Shown here: positions 27,336-36,258 of the stretch, in pieces | How the letters are laid out: every line of letters starts with the position of its first letter | Numbering within the stretch: position 1 is the stretch's first letter | Source: Vibrio tritonius | GTDB lineage: Bacteria; Pseudomonadota; Gammaproteobacteria; Enterobacterales; Vibrionaceae | NCBI RefSeq assembly: GCF_001547935.1 | Contig: NZ_AP014636.1 | Location: 1,612,001 to 1,676,000 of the forward strand | Direction of reading: 5' to 3' | Length of the DNA stretch: 64,000 nt | The notes under the pieces: model-generated | What the model was told of the DNA's origin: nothing | Databases searched by the model: none | The model's input: only the letters and a program-made list of their open reading frames with translations | Position numbers and translations under genes: made by a program

Positions 27336-28319
27336 TTATTTGTTTTTATTGTCTACTAGCACAGCCAGCAGAATGACAACGGCTTTGGCAATCATTTGGT
27401 AGTAAGACGACACATCCAAAAGGTTAAGCGCGTTATTTAGGAAACCGATGATAAGCGCACCAATCAAGGTTCCCATGATTTTGCCTTTACCGCCCATGAG
27501 GCTGGTACCACCAAGCACCACGGCAGCAATCGCATCCAGTTCGTACCCCATACCAGCGGTAGGTTGAGCAGAAGATAGTCGTGAGGTCACAATCAATCCT
27601 GCCAGAGCCGCTAGCAGACCACAGATGGCATACACACCGATTTTGACGCGATCAACGTTAATCCCAGAAAGGCGCGTCGCCGATTCGTTACCACCAAGGG
27701 CATAAACATAACGACCAAAACGAGTGTGATTCAATAGATACCAAGCCCCTGCGAAAACAAAGACCATCAACCATACTGGCACAGGAATGCCCAGAAGATA
27801 GCCAGTACCAAACCAAGCAAAAGCATCCGCGGTATCAGTAAAGCCCGTTGAAATTGGTCGACCGTCGGTATACACCATGGTGACGCCGCGCAGTAAGGTC
27901 ATGGTAACCAAAGTAGCGATAAAAGCCTGTACTTTGCCTTTTGCGATGATCACACCACTAATAGCCCCAAGTGCAGCTCCTGCCAATAAAGAGACAGGAA
28001 CAGCCACAAGCACAGGTACTTCTAAAGCGATCATGCTGGCGGCAAATGCACCAGAGAGAGCAAGCACTGAGCCAACACTTAAGTCGATACCGGCAGTCAA
28101 AATCACCAAGGTCATCCCTACTGCGATGATCGCGTTGACAGAGGTTTGACGCAGGATGTTCATCAGGTTGCCAAAGGTGAAGAAGTTAGGGTTAAGCACC
28201 GACACTACAATCACAAGAACAAGCAACGCGATAAGCGATTTTTGCTCAACTAATGTCTCTTTGGTTAACCACTTCTTACTTGGAGTCGCGGTGGATTTAT
28301 TCATGGTTTCGGTACTCAT
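27336..28319 (-). CDS. rbsC: Ribose ABC transporter permease
   Basis: 327 residues with eight or more membrane helices. The family block [17 protein letters not shown] (about 90-106) and [24 protein letters not shown] near residue 270 are diagnostic for the BPD_transp_2 sugar permeases. Its first codons overlap the end of rbsA by 4 bases, which implies translational coupling. Confidence 0.93.
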   Translation of the reverse strand: MSTETMNKSTATPSKKWLTKETLVEQKSLIALLVLVIVVSVLNPNFFTFGNLMNILRQTSVNAIIAVGMTLVILTAGIDLSVGSVLALSGAFAASMIALEVPVLVAVPVSLLAGAALGAISGVIIAKGKVQAFIATLVTMTLLRGVTMVYTDGRPISTGFTDTADAFAWFGTGYLLGIPVPVWLMVFVFAGAWYLLNHTRFGRYVYALGGNESATRLSGINVDRVKIGVYAICGLLAALAGLIVTSRLSSAQPTAGMGYELDAIAAVVLGGTSLMGGKGKIMGTLIGALIIGFLNNALNLLDVSSYYQMIAKAVVILLAVLVDNKNK

Positions 28320-29857
28320 GCTGGTTCCTCGTTAGATACGTTTTTTGGCTGATTTTCAGTTGGGCGTTGAGGGAGTCGCCCTACCGCACAGGCCAATAAG
28401 TTTTCTTGGTTTGCTTCGGTAGCGCTAAATTCGCCACTGATGCGACCTTCATGCATCACTAGAATGCGATCGCTCATACCGAGCACTTCTGGCATTTCTG
28501 AGGACACCAAAATGATGCTCATGCCTTCCGCTTTAAACTCATTAATCAGTTGGTAAATCTCTTTTTTCGCACCGACATCGACACCGCGCGTCGGCTCATC
28601 GAGGATGAGAATTTTTGGTCGTGTCATCAAACCCTTAGCGATCGCCACTTTCTGCTGGTTACCACCAGAAAGGTTGCCAATGATCTGCTCGCGTTTCGGG
28701 GTTTTGATGTTGAACAATTGAATAAAGTCGTCCACCGCGAGTTTTTCAGCACCATGTTGAATTTGTATGCCTTTACTCAATTGTGGTAGAGCGCACAAGC
28801 TCATGTTTTCTTTTACCGATAAACCAAGGATCAAACCATCTCCTTTGCGATCTTCGGAAATATAGGCAATCCCTGCATTCAAACCATCTTGTGGTGAATG
28901 AGCGTCAACCAATTGCCCATCGACTTTCACTTCGCCAGCGGTTTTAGGCAATGCGCCATAGATGATCTTCATCAATTCTGTGCGGCCAGCGCCCATTAGC
29001 CCAGAAATACCTAAGATTTCCCCTTTGCGCAAAGTAAAGCTCACGTCATGCACGCCTTGGCCGCTGAGATGTTCAACCGCAAGAGAAACATCGCCTTCCT
29101 TTACCGAAACTCGTGGGTACTGCTCATCCAAACGGCGCCCCACCATCATTTCAATCAACCCTTCTTCATCGGTCTCTTTTACTGGACATTGACCGATAAA
29201 TTTGCCGTCACGAAGCACTGTGATGTCATCACAAATTTCGAAGATCTCCTTAAGACGATGGGAGATATAAACAATGCCGCAACCTTGATCGCGCAGTTCA
29301 TTAATGACGTTAAAGAGTGATTGGGTTTCTGTATCGGTTAGCGCATCGGTCGGCTCATCCATAATGATCACTTTGGATTCAAATGAGAGCGCTTTGGCGA
29401 TTTCCACCATTTGCTGCTCACCTAAACTCAATTCACCCAGCAAAGTGTGGGCACTGTGCTTCACATTCAGACGCGCCAATAACTCATCCGCTTTGCGATA
29501 CATGGTCTTCCATAGGATACGACCAAACGGCGATACCATTTCTCGCCCCAAAAAGATGTTCTCAGCAATCGTCAACTCAGGAATCAAATTCAACTCTTGG
29601 TGAATAATACTGATTCCGGCATGTTGTGATTCTCTTGGACCTTTAAACTTAACCGGTAGCCCTTGGTACTCAATGCTACCCGCGTCTTTGTTATAAATAC
29701 CGGTGAGGACTTTCATTAGCGTGGATTTTCCCGCGCCGTTTTCCCCCATTAGCGCCATAACTCGTCCCGAATACACATTCAGACTTGCCTTATCCAACGC
29801 TTTCACGCCGGGAAACGCCTTTTCAATCTGCGTCAGAGCTAAAATTGGCTGGGTCAT
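28316..29857 (-). CDS. rbsA: Ribose ABC transporter ATPase, two ABC domains
   Basis: 513 residues with two nucleotide-binding domains, as in RbsA/MglA. The first half has [16 protein letters not shown] (about 35-50), [15 protein letters not shown] and Walker [13 protein letters not shown]. The second half has the degenerate Walker [17 protein letters not shown] typical of this family and the signature [15 protein letters not shown]. It is coupled to rbsC by a 4-base overlap and follows rbsD by 67 bases. Confidence 0.93.
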   Translation of the reverse strand: MTQPILALTQIEKAFPGVKALDKASLNVYSGRVMALMGENGAGKSTLMKVLTGIYNKDAGSIEYQGLPVKFKGPRESQHAGISIIHQELNLIPELTIAENIFLGREMVSPFGRILWKTMYRKADELLARLNVKHSAHTLLGELSLGEQQMVEIAKALSFESKVIIMDEPTDALTDTETQSLFNVINELRDQGCGIVYISHRLKEIFEICDDITVLRDGKFIGQCPVKETDEEGLIEMMVGRRLDEQYPRVSVKEGDVSLAVEHLSGQGVHDVSFTLRKGEILGISGLMGAGRTELMKIIYGALPKTAGEVKVDGQLVDAHSPQDGLNAGIAYISEDRKGDGLILGLSVKENMSLCALPQLSKGIQIQHGAEKLAVDDFIQLFNIKTPKREQIIGNLSGGNQQKVAIAKGLMTRPKILILDEPTRGVDVGAKKEIYQLINEFKAEGMSIILVSSEMPEVLGMSDRILVMHEGRISGEFSATEANQENLLACAVGRLPQRPTENQPKNVSNEEPA

Positions 29858-29924
29858 GTTCGGTCCTCAATTGTTCTGTTCTTACTAAGCTAAACTTCAT
29901 TACTGCACACGTAATAGGCGTGAG

Positions 29925-30344
29925 TTAAAACACCACACCAACTTGGAAAATTACGTTGGCATAAGGCGTACATTCACCAGTACGAACCACCGCTTTGCTG
30001 TGGTGTGTACGGGTTTTAAATTCTTCGTGTGGCAAATAGGTAATAGAAAAGGCTTTACCACATTGCTGCTCTTCTTTATGCAGAACCGATAACAACTCAT
30101 CGTGCAATTTAGGGCTTACTTTGGCGAACTCTTCCGCCAAAATCACACCTTCAATTTGCGATTCAGACAACAGTGTTTTAACCGTATCGATAAAAGAAGG
30201 AATGCCTTTAGTCAACGCCAAATCGATACGTTGTGCAGAAGCTGGAATCGGTAAACCGGCATCGCAAATGGTGTATTCATCGGTGTGGCCCAGAGTCGCC
30301 ACTAAATGGGAGAGTTCAGCGTGGAGAAGTGTCGCTTTTTTCAT
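29925..30344 (-). CDS. rbsD: D-ribose pyranase
   Basis: 139 residues. The start MKKATLLHAELSHLVATLGHTDEYTICDAGLPIP is the family signature, and His in LGHTD and the C-terminal ECTPYANVIFQVGVVF supply active-site groups. It interconverts pyranose and furanose forms of ribose so that ribokinase can use it. First gene of the operon, with the operator region upstream. Confidence 0.93.
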   Translation of the reverse strand: MKKATLLHAELSHLVATLGHTDEYTICDAGLPIPASAQRIDLALTKGIPSFIDTVKTLLSESQIEGVILAEEFAKVSPKLHDELLSVLHKEEQQCGKAFSITYLPHEEFKTRTHHSKAVVRTGECTPYANVIFQVGVVF

Positions 30345-30420
30345 GATTTCACCTTATATGGCATGCGATTCATATACATTTGGTGGCAAAAGAGCCGATC
30401 ATCGAATCTTCATAAAATCG

Positions 30421-30440
30421 CCATCGAAACGTTTCGATGG
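30421..30440. promoter_or_regulatory. RbsR operator O1 (perfect palindrome)
   Basis: A perfect 20-bp palindrome with core CGAAACGTTTCG, 77 bp upstream of the rbsD start. It is a typical LacI/RbsR-type operator (centre CG, AAACGTTT). Confidence 0.8.
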
Positions 30441-30454
30441 CATAGTAATGAGTC

Positions 30455-30470
30455 AGCGAAACGTTTTCAT
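30455..30470. promoter_or_regulatory. Second, imperfect RbsR-type operator
   Basis: AGCGAAACGTTTTCAT shares GCGAAACGTTTT with the perfect site 34 bp away (start to start, about three helical turns). Two operators in phase suit cooperative binding by RbsR. Confidence 0.55.
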
Positions 30471-30529
30471 CACGATCAAAATCAGAGTGTGAGATCAATC
30501 AGTAAAAATTGTCATTTTATAAAAATTTG

Positions 30530-30545
30530 AGTGATGAGGATCACG
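30530..30545. promoter_or_regulatory. CRP-like binding site in the rbsD / DUF3012 gap
   Basis: AGTGA-N6-TCACG matches the CRP consensus TGTGA-N6-TCACA at 8 of 10 key positions. A weaker TGTGA-N6-TCAGT lies at 30488-30503. They lie 186 and 144 bp upstream of rbsD and 122 bp upstream of the divergent small lipoprotein gene. CRP control of ribose use is well established in related bacteria; which site acts here is inference. Confidence 0.5.
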
Positions 30546-30666
30546 TAGACTTGCAATAAGCTCAGGACATTTAGCAGCGATTTAACATAGCAACAGCAGA
30601 TCCCGCTAGACTTGATGAAATAGACATGCACAAATCCTATTCCTATAAAGACATTGGATACTCCTC

Positions 30667-30933
30667 ATGATAAAACGAACGCTGTTATTAATTGTTACTA
30701 CGATGGCACTTTCCGCTTGCGGCGATGAGGTCGGAAGCCAGTCTTGGTGTCAAGACTTACGCGATAAACCCAAAACCGATTGGAGTAGCCAAAATGCCAT
30801 CGATTATGCTAAGCATTGTCTACTCAATAATGAAGTGGGCAGTGAACAGTGGTGTAAAGGCATGGACGACACACCTAAAGGAGATTGGACAGCAAACCAA
30901 GCCACATCCTACGCAAAACATTGTGTTTTGTAG
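30667..30933 (+). CDS. Small DUF3012-type lipoprotein with two tandem repeats
   Basis: 88 residues. Lipoprotein signal with lipobox LSAC (Cys at about residue 18), followed by Gly-Asp, which suggests possible inner-membrane retention by the +2 Asp rule. The mature part is two copies of a ~31-residue unit: VGSQSWCQDLRDKPKTDW...YAKHCLL and VGSEQWCKGMDDTPKGDW...YAKHCVL, each with two Cys that could form a disulfide. This is the DUF3012 layout (family function unknown), here doubled. Intrinsic terminator directly after. Confidence 0.75.
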   Translation: MIKRTLLLIVTTMALSACGDEVGSQSWCQDLRDKPKTDWSSQNAIDYAKHCLLNNEVGSEQWCKGMDDTPKGDWTANQATSYAKHCVL

Positions 30934-30955
30934 ACTGTACGATTCAACATGCAAC

Positions 30956-30983
30956 AGAGCCACACTCTGTGTGGCTCTTTTTT
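30956..30983 (+). terminator. Intrinsic terminator after the DUF3012 gene
   Basis: AGAGCCACAC (30956-30965), TCT loop, GTGTGGCTCT (30969-30978), then TTTTT. It overlaps the stop codon of the convergent U32 gene. Confidence 0.85.
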
Positions 30984-32979
30984 ATGCTAACCCTTTTATA
31001 TATTGCGCGTTGGTAGTCGGGGCGACCGAGGCGAGTAACTGCTCACTTGCGCTCTCTCGTGATTGAGGTTCACAAAGCTGTTTAAACAGTGCCACCAGCG
31101 TTTCACGATCCAAATTCACCTTAGTTTCGGTCGGCACGTCACGCAAATCAATAAACAGATCGGTAAAGAGCTGTGGCAGATCCTGCACCACTTGCACGTT
31201 CATATTGTGATGCTGATGATAAATACTGTTGTGCTCACCTCTTTGTTTATCAATCACATAAGACGAGCCATTAAGATTGATAATTGAAGCCGATTTTTTA
31301 CAACTCGCTAAACACCCTTTGGTCACCCGTTTTTTCCGGCATCCAATGGTTTGCTGGAACATACATTGACGACTGGTCAGTAGCACCAAAGGCTGATAAA
31401 TGCTGTAACAGAGACGAAATTGCTCCGGACGTACCACATGTTTCATTTGTTTGGCGGAAAGCTCATTCGACAAGAAGGCCCCCGCACATTGATACTCTTC
31501 TTTTAAACAGTGCAATGCATAGGAGTTGGTTAAGTTAAGCTGTGGCCCCGCAACCCACGCGAGACCGAGCTGGTTAGCTAAGGTGGCAACACCAGTGTTA
31601 TTGGTCACGATAAGCGCAGGGGATAAAGACTCGAGCAATGTTTGCGCTGCATCGAAATCGTCACCAATCAGTACCGCTGGGAACCACGGAATCAGATGCG
31701 GATGCTGTTCAAAAAGCTCAAGAATTGCAGGTAATTGGCGAGCTAGTGCAGATGGCAGAGCAAAGTAAACACTCACTTCTTGTCCATGATAACGCTCCAC
31801 ATCGGCACGGTCGCTAATCAACACATTCAACTGCATAGCGTTGGTTTGATTCGAGCTGTTTTGTGCTTTAAGGGATGGCACCTGAATATCAGCAATCTTA
31901 TGTTTGCGGCTTGAGTCTTTATGCACTTCGTGGTCAAGGTCCGCAATACGCTGCTGCATTTGCGCCATGATTTGCGTGTTATCGTCGTACACCTTCTGTT
32001 TAATAAGACGCTTTTGCTCTTGATCAGACACACCCGCCAACTGAGCAAAATGTTCGCCCGCATGGTTACGCGGGTTATCAATGTACATATCGCGATTAAT
32101 GGTGCCAGTTAAATAACCGGCTGAAAAATCGCGGTTAAACACCTTGTACAGCTCACTTGTATCGGTCAGCAACTGCCCTTTTTGCTCATAGCTGTCGATC
32201 TGCTTACGCCACTGATCCACCACGGTATATACATAGTGCGATTGCTTCATGCGCCCTTCCACTTTGAGGGAATAGACGCCAGCATCGGCCAATGGCGCAA
32301 AATCTTCGTAAGCGGAATTGTCTTTCATATTCAGCGGATGAGAGACGCCTACATCGGTTTTTTGGTAGGTATCGCGACATGGTTGGCTGCAACGCCCGCG
32401 GTTACCGGAAGCGCCGTTACGCGCCGAACTCATGTAACACAAACCCGAATAACCAATGCAGTAAGAGCCGTGCACAAACACTTCCAGCAGCATATTGTGC
32501 TGGCGGCCAAAATTGGCTAAACGCGTAATTTCGGGTAAGTCCAACTCACGGGACACATTGACCCGACTGGCATTGAGATGACCAAGAAACCGCACCTGCC
32601 CTTCGTTGTGGGTGTTCAACTGGGTCGAAGCATGCACGTCAAGCATCGGGAAATAGTGTTTGATGATGTAGCCCAAACCTAAATCCTGAATAATCACCCC
32701 ATCAATCTCCGTGTGCACAAGCTGATTCAACAGGCGCACCACTGCTCGAATTTCACTTTCGAGCAAAATAATATTGAGGGTCAGGAATATTTTACAGTCG
32801 TGGTCATGAGCGATCACCAGAATGGCTTTGAGATCATCAAGGGTTAAATTGGAGGCGCGGTTACGAGCATTGAATCGTTCTAACCCACAATAAATCGCAT
32901 CGGCACCTGCCACGATAGCGGCCTTAATCGACTCAAGATCACCACCGGGGGCCAACAATTCAAACTGACTTTTACTCAC
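30982..32979 (-). CDS. Peptidase U32-family protein (RlhA-like)
   Basis: About 665 residues from the preferred GTG at 32979 (GGAAG 5 bases upstream; conserved sequence FELLAPGGDLESIKAAI begins five codons later). An ATG at 33063 would add 28 residues with no family resemblance. The U32 domain (about 1-300) has FVHGSYCIGYSGLCYMSS and the Cys pattern around RGRCSQPCR; a C-terminal collagenase-like part with more Cys (CMFQQTIGCRKKRVTKGCLASCK) follows. Related RlhA (YdcP) of E. coli hydroxylates 23S rRNA C2501 and uses prephenate-derived chemistry; the same role is likely but not proven here. The Cys set fits an iron-sulfur cluster. Confidence 0.8.
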   Translation of the reverse strand: MSKSQFELLAPGGDLESIKAAIVAGADAIYCGLERFNARNRASNLTLDDLKAILVIAHDHDCKIFLTLNIILLESEIRAVVRLLNQLVHTEIDGVIIQDLGLGYIIKHYFPMLDVHASTQLNTHNEGQVRFLGHLNASRVNVSRELDLPEITRLANFGRQHNMLLEVFVHGSYCIGYSGLCYMSSARNGASGNRGRCSQPCRDTYQKTDVGVSHPLNMKDNSAYEDFAPLADAGVYSLKVEGRMKQSHYVYTVVDQWRKQIDSYEQKGQLLTDTSELYKVFNRDFSAGYLTGTINRDMYIDNPRNHAGEHFAQLAGVSDQEQKRLIKQKVYDDNTQIMAQMQQRIADLDHEVHKDSSRKHKIADIQVPSLKAQNSSNQTNAMQLNVLISDRADVERYHGQEVSVYFALPSALARQLPAILELFEQHPHLIPWFPAVLIGDDFDAAQTLLESLSPALIVTNNTGVATLANQLGLAWVAGPQLNLTNSYALHCLKEEYQCAGAFLSNELSAKQMKHVVRPEQFRLCYSIYQPLVLLTSRQCMFQQTIGCRKKRVTKGCLASCKKSASIINLNGSSYVIDKQRGEHNSIYHQHHNMNVQVVQDLPQLFTDLFIDLRDVPTETKVNLDRETLVALFKQLCEPQSRESASEQLLASVAPTTNAQYIKGLA

Positions 32980-33144
32980 AACAACTTCCACTGACTTACT
33001 ATTAATTTTGGGGCTGGGTATTCTACTACTCAAAGTAAGGGAATTACCAATAAGAGAGGACAATAGTTACGGAAAGAACAATTGAAAACGATAACCCCAA
33101 TAGCATCAAACCATCAAGGTTATCATCGAATTAGAATAACTCGG

Positions 33145-33504
33145 CTAATGAGATTCTGATGGAGCAGATTGATTAAGACCTTGTTTTATCATTGGTTGTG
33201 ATTCTCTCTCGCGAGATGCGAACAACAATGTAAGCAGCACTACTCCAATAATAGTCCCCGCAGGCCATCCCACTAATAGCAACAAACTAAAGGCATATTT
33301 GCTTGGGCGATGCTTTTTAAATACCGACCAAAAACCCAAAATCGCGATGATCAAACAAATAGCAGGAATAATCATCATGAGTGCCCCTGCCGAAGAATCA
33401 AACCCAAAACTCCCCATCACTCCCGATAGAAAAAATCCTGCAGCGGTAAATGCCACCATAAATAAGCTCATGATTGTAATTAGAATATTGATTAATGTAT
33501 TCAC
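33145..33504 (-). CDS. Small membrane protein of unknown function, TelA-like gene partner
   Basis: 119 residues with three hydrophobic helices (about 5-30, 40-60, 70-95) and a polar C-terminal tail (FASRERESQPMIKQGLNQ). No family recognised. It lies 40 bases after the TelA-like gene in the same direction, so a common transcript and possible membrane-anchor role are inferred. Confidence 0.6.
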   Translation of the reverse strand: MNTLINILITIMSLFMVAFTAAGFFLSGVMGSFGFDSSAGALMMIIPAICLIIAILGFWSVFKKHRPSKYAFSLLLLVGWPAGTIIGVVLLTLLFASRERESQPMIKQGLNQSAPSESH

Positions 33505-33544
33505 GGTATTTCCTAATATCTATCTCATTTCTAGTTAAAACTAC

Positions 33545-34519
33545 CTACTCGCCTTCGGCTAATGCTTTTGATAACGCCTCATTAAGATCATCAACAGACT
33601 GGTTAATAATTGGTTGGGAGCGCTCTCTTTGGGTGCATCCCGACTTGGCATGGCTAAGCGCTCGACTTATCGTTTCAGTCATAAAGAACGTTACATTTTT
33701 CACCTTCTCTATCGCTGGAATTTTATCTTTGCAATCTAGAGCTTCTGATAGCTCTATCTGCCAACAGGGTAATGTGTCTCGTACAATATCTTGGATATCA
33801 TTATGTAGTATCTTGTTCCCTTGCTGCGTTAAATTCAGTTGAGGCATGATATTCATGGCGGCAAACCGAGACATCATGAGGTGATAAACACGCTCATCTA
33901 ATTGCATTACAGCTTGAGACGCTTCTTGATAATGTTGCGAATCAAGAATATGACCGCTTTTTTGAGCTTGTTCTTGCAACTGTGGCAACACTGTGTGATT
34001 GAGTTGCGCTAAACGCAACTGCCCTGCGTCAATATGCACTTCCAGCTGTAAGAGCAGGTTTTCACAATTTCGACTTAAGATATCAATTTGCTTTACTTCA
34101 TGCCCAAGCTTAGATAAGTGCTTTTGTAAACGATAAGAAAGTACATCGAGTTGAGTTTTAAGCACATCAAAATGGTGTGAACACAGTGGTAAAGACACAA
34201 ATCGTTCACCCAACAAGGGGAGCTTAGAAAAAATAGATGGCTGGCTAAGTTGGTCAAGCCCCGAGTTCGCCACCGTATCGCACATTGCTTGCAAAACATT
34301 AACAGCGTCAACTACTTCAGTGGTCTGATGCCTCGGAGTGAACTGCGAGGTCAGTTCAGCTAGCTTTCCAACAATGGCAATACCAAAGTTCTTCATCGCA
34401 CTCACATCAAGTGGATCAAATGTTTCGGCCAAATCCAGAGCGGCTTGCGATAAAACCAGTTCAGGTGCTTGTACAAAATTACTACTGGATGTGATTGAAG
34501 CTAACGCCATCTCATTCAT
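33545..34519 (-). CDS. TelA-like (toxic anion resistance) protein
   Basis: About 324 residues from ATG 34519; AGGAG lies 6 bases upstream, while the ATG two codons earlier is too close to it. Mostly long helices. The C-terminal stretch MPQLNLTQQGNKILHNDIQDIV followed by RDTLPCW matches the end of TelA/YceH proteins, and LLGERF near residue 105 is in the usual place. TelA members are linked to tellurite and antimicrobial tolerance; the mechanism is unclear. It is shorter at the N-terminus than typical (~360-400) and pairs with a small membrane protein gene. Confidence 0.6.
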   Translation of the reverse strand: MNEMALASITSSSNFVQAPELVLSQAALDLAETFDPLDVSAMKNFGIAIVGKLAELTSQFTPRHQTTEVVDAVNVLQAMCDTVANSGLDQLSQPSIFSKLPLLGERFVSLPLCSHHFDVLKTQLDVLSYRLQKHLSKLGHEVKQIDILSRNCENLLLQLEVHIDAGQLRLAQLNHTVLPQLQEQAQKSGHILDSQHYQEASQAVMQLDERVYHLMMSRFAAMNIMPQLNLTQQGNKILHNDIQDIVRDTLPCWQIELSEALDCKDKIPAIEKVKNVTFFMTETISRALSHAKSGCTQRERSQPIINQSVDDLNEALSKALAEGE

Positions 34520-34525
34520 AAGCAT

Positions 34526-35005
34526 CTCCTAAGCATGACTAAGGCCAAGTTGTCGTGAAAACGAATTGGAATGAAAGACTAGGGAGAAAACGGAGCATAA
34601 CTCTGAAACATCAGACAACAACATTGCTACCGGAGGCGCCATGCAAACGTCCATAACGATAAGGACAAACAGCAGTAGTGGTAAACAGAGACGTAAGACA
34701 AGTAAAAGCCTGTAGATTCATTTTTACCAACTGGACGTTAATTTATCTAATAATCGTTATAGTGTTCATACTCTTCATATACGGTATGAATCTGGACTAA
34801 AGCATCAAGCACCCGAAATTATTATCGGTTCTGTATTCACCTGATATGTTTATTTCGTTGTACTTAAGCAAAAACTTAACAATGCTATATTTTAAGCTGA
34901 GCTCGCTATAAGCACTTACTCTTTATATATTTCCTAGCCAAGAAATAGCCTACTTGATCCTTACTTAAGCACGTAGCAGCGCGAATATAAATTGGGTACA
35001 AGTTC
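34526..35005. other. Intergenic region without supported gene
   Basis: AT-rich spacer between two minus-strand genes. The only structure noticed is a 7-bp dyad TTCATAC/GTATGAA at 34765-34790. It presumably holds the promoter of the TelA-like pair; no convincing promoter was identified. Confidence 0.4.
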
Positions 35006-35356
35006 TCATTTTTTCAGCACTGGTAACAACGATACTGAAATCAAATTGGGCTCTTGCTTCACAATCTTAAGTGGCGTATTTGCAATCGCCATAGCAAGTG
35101 CTTGACGTATTGACATTCGACCTCTAACGGGATTTACAGCAACAGCAGCTGTCTCTGATAAATCGGTTTCAACAAAGCACCCTGTGGCATGCGCTAGCTG
35201 TTGAGCTGTTTCGTCAAAACGCACAAAGTCGATATTGTATTGAGCCACTTTGTCACATGCCCCTGATAACTCTGGTATTTGACTCTCCGACGAGGCATGA
35301 AATAGTGAGCAGCCCGACAAAACAACACCAACCACCACTAACCATACATAGCGCAT
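35006..35356 (-). CDS. STN-domain lipoprotein
   Basis: 116 residues from ATG 35356 (GAGGAGA about 8 bases upstream); an in-frame start 17 codons upstream would spoil the signal peptide. A lipoprotein signal with lipobox LSGC (Cys at about residue 16) is followed by a single STN domain: FDETAQQLAHATGCFVETDL, then RGRMSIRQALAMAIANTPL. STN domains are found at the N-termini of secretins and TonB-dependent receptors; here it stands alone. Role unknown; possibly a signalling or assembly partner of an outer-membrane receptor encoded elsewhere. Confidence 0.7.
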   Translation of the reverse strand: MRYVWLVVVGVVLSGCSLFHASSESQIPELSGACDKVAQYNIDFVRFDETAQQLAHATGCFVETDLSETAAVAVNPVRGRMSIRQALAMAIANTPLKIVKQEPNLISVSLLPVLKK

Positions 35357-35522
35357 TCTTCTTCTCTCCTCATACAAGCAAGCGACTGTATCGACCACCT
35401 CACTCACTTGGTTTAATGAGATAACATGTTACACTCACTTATGGCACATTGTCTCATCGCTACTAATACTGTGATGTATAACCTGTATCGATAATCATCA
35501 ATTCATACAAAAGGTAAGCCTA

Positions 35523-35918
35523 ATGCTCGATATCAAAACGCTCACTAGCTCACTGTCGGTTAGCCCACAAATTGACAAGATGGATCTAAAGAAAATCGCC
35601 GATATGGGGTTTAAAACCATCATCAGCAATCGGCCAGATGGCGAAGCAGAAGAACAACCTTTGAATGGAGAGTTGGGAATGTTATCTGAACGCCTCGGTA
35701 TGGCGTTTATCGAACAACCCGTGCTAGCAGGCGCAATTTGCGATGAAGACTACGTTCTGTTTTCTCAAGCACTAGAAACAGCAACGCCGCCTGTACTGGC
35801 TTTTTGCCGCACAGGCACACGTTGCACTACGCTTTGGGTAAATGGCACTGAAGACATGAATAGCCGCGAAGAACGCCTAAACCACGCAGCGGCACTTGGT
35901 TTTGTGATTAAGGCGTAA
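35523..35918 (+). CDS. DUF442/TIGR01244 phosphatase-like protein (Blh family)
   Basis: 131 residues. The P-loop-like active-site motif CRTGTRC (Cys-x5-Arg form) lies at about 94-100, preceded by VLAF, and VSPQIDKMDLKKIADMGFKTIISNRPD is the family's N-terminal signature. The fold is a dual-specificity-phosphatase/rhodanese-like domain; relatives are fused to metallo-beta-lactamase-type sulfur dioxygenases. Stand-alone here, with a stem-loop after it. Confidence 0.82.
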   Translation: MLDIKTLTSSLSVSPQIDKMDLKKIADMGFKTIISNRPDGEAEEQPLNGELGMLSERLGMAFIEQPVLAGAICDEDYVLFSQALETATPPVLAFCRTGTRCTTLWVNGTEDMNSREERLNHAAALGFVIKA

Positions 35919-35949
35919 CTTCCCCTACTCAAAAAAATTCGATAATGGT

Positions 35950-35976
35950 AATGCTGCAGCTTGCTTGTGCAGCATT
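35950..35976 (+). terminator. 9-bp stem-loop after the DUF442 gene
   Basis: AATGCTGCA (35950-35958), 9-nt loop, TGCAGCATT (35968-35976). Only CTCCT follows, so a weak terminator. The remaining 35977-36258 stretch is AT-rich with no supported gene. Confidence 0.5.
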
Positions 35977-36258
35977 CTCCTATCACTGATTTATACATCG
36001 TTTTGTTGAATGACATCTCCTTCATTAGCAAAATGAGACATTTCTCCAAAGAATGCACACTGCCCGCATAGAGAATTATATAACTCAATAATAACCGAAT
36101 CATTTTAACTAACTGTTTTTATTGGTTTTACATGGTGAAATCTTCAATACCCCTGGCCTCGTAAAAGATGTATTACATACCTCTACTCTTTAGTAGATAT
36201 TTACTAATTGCGACTCACTCGATATATTCTCACCATAAAAAAACAAATGGTTATTTAA

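Noticed and set aside
32980..33063. ATG at 33063 as the start of the U32 gene
   Set aside because: It adds 28 residues without family similarity; GTG at 32979 has a good ribosome binding site and precedes the conserved start.
35765..36103. Minus-strand 112-codon ORF after the DUF442 gene
   Set aside because: It overlaps a well-supported gene and has no recognisable features.
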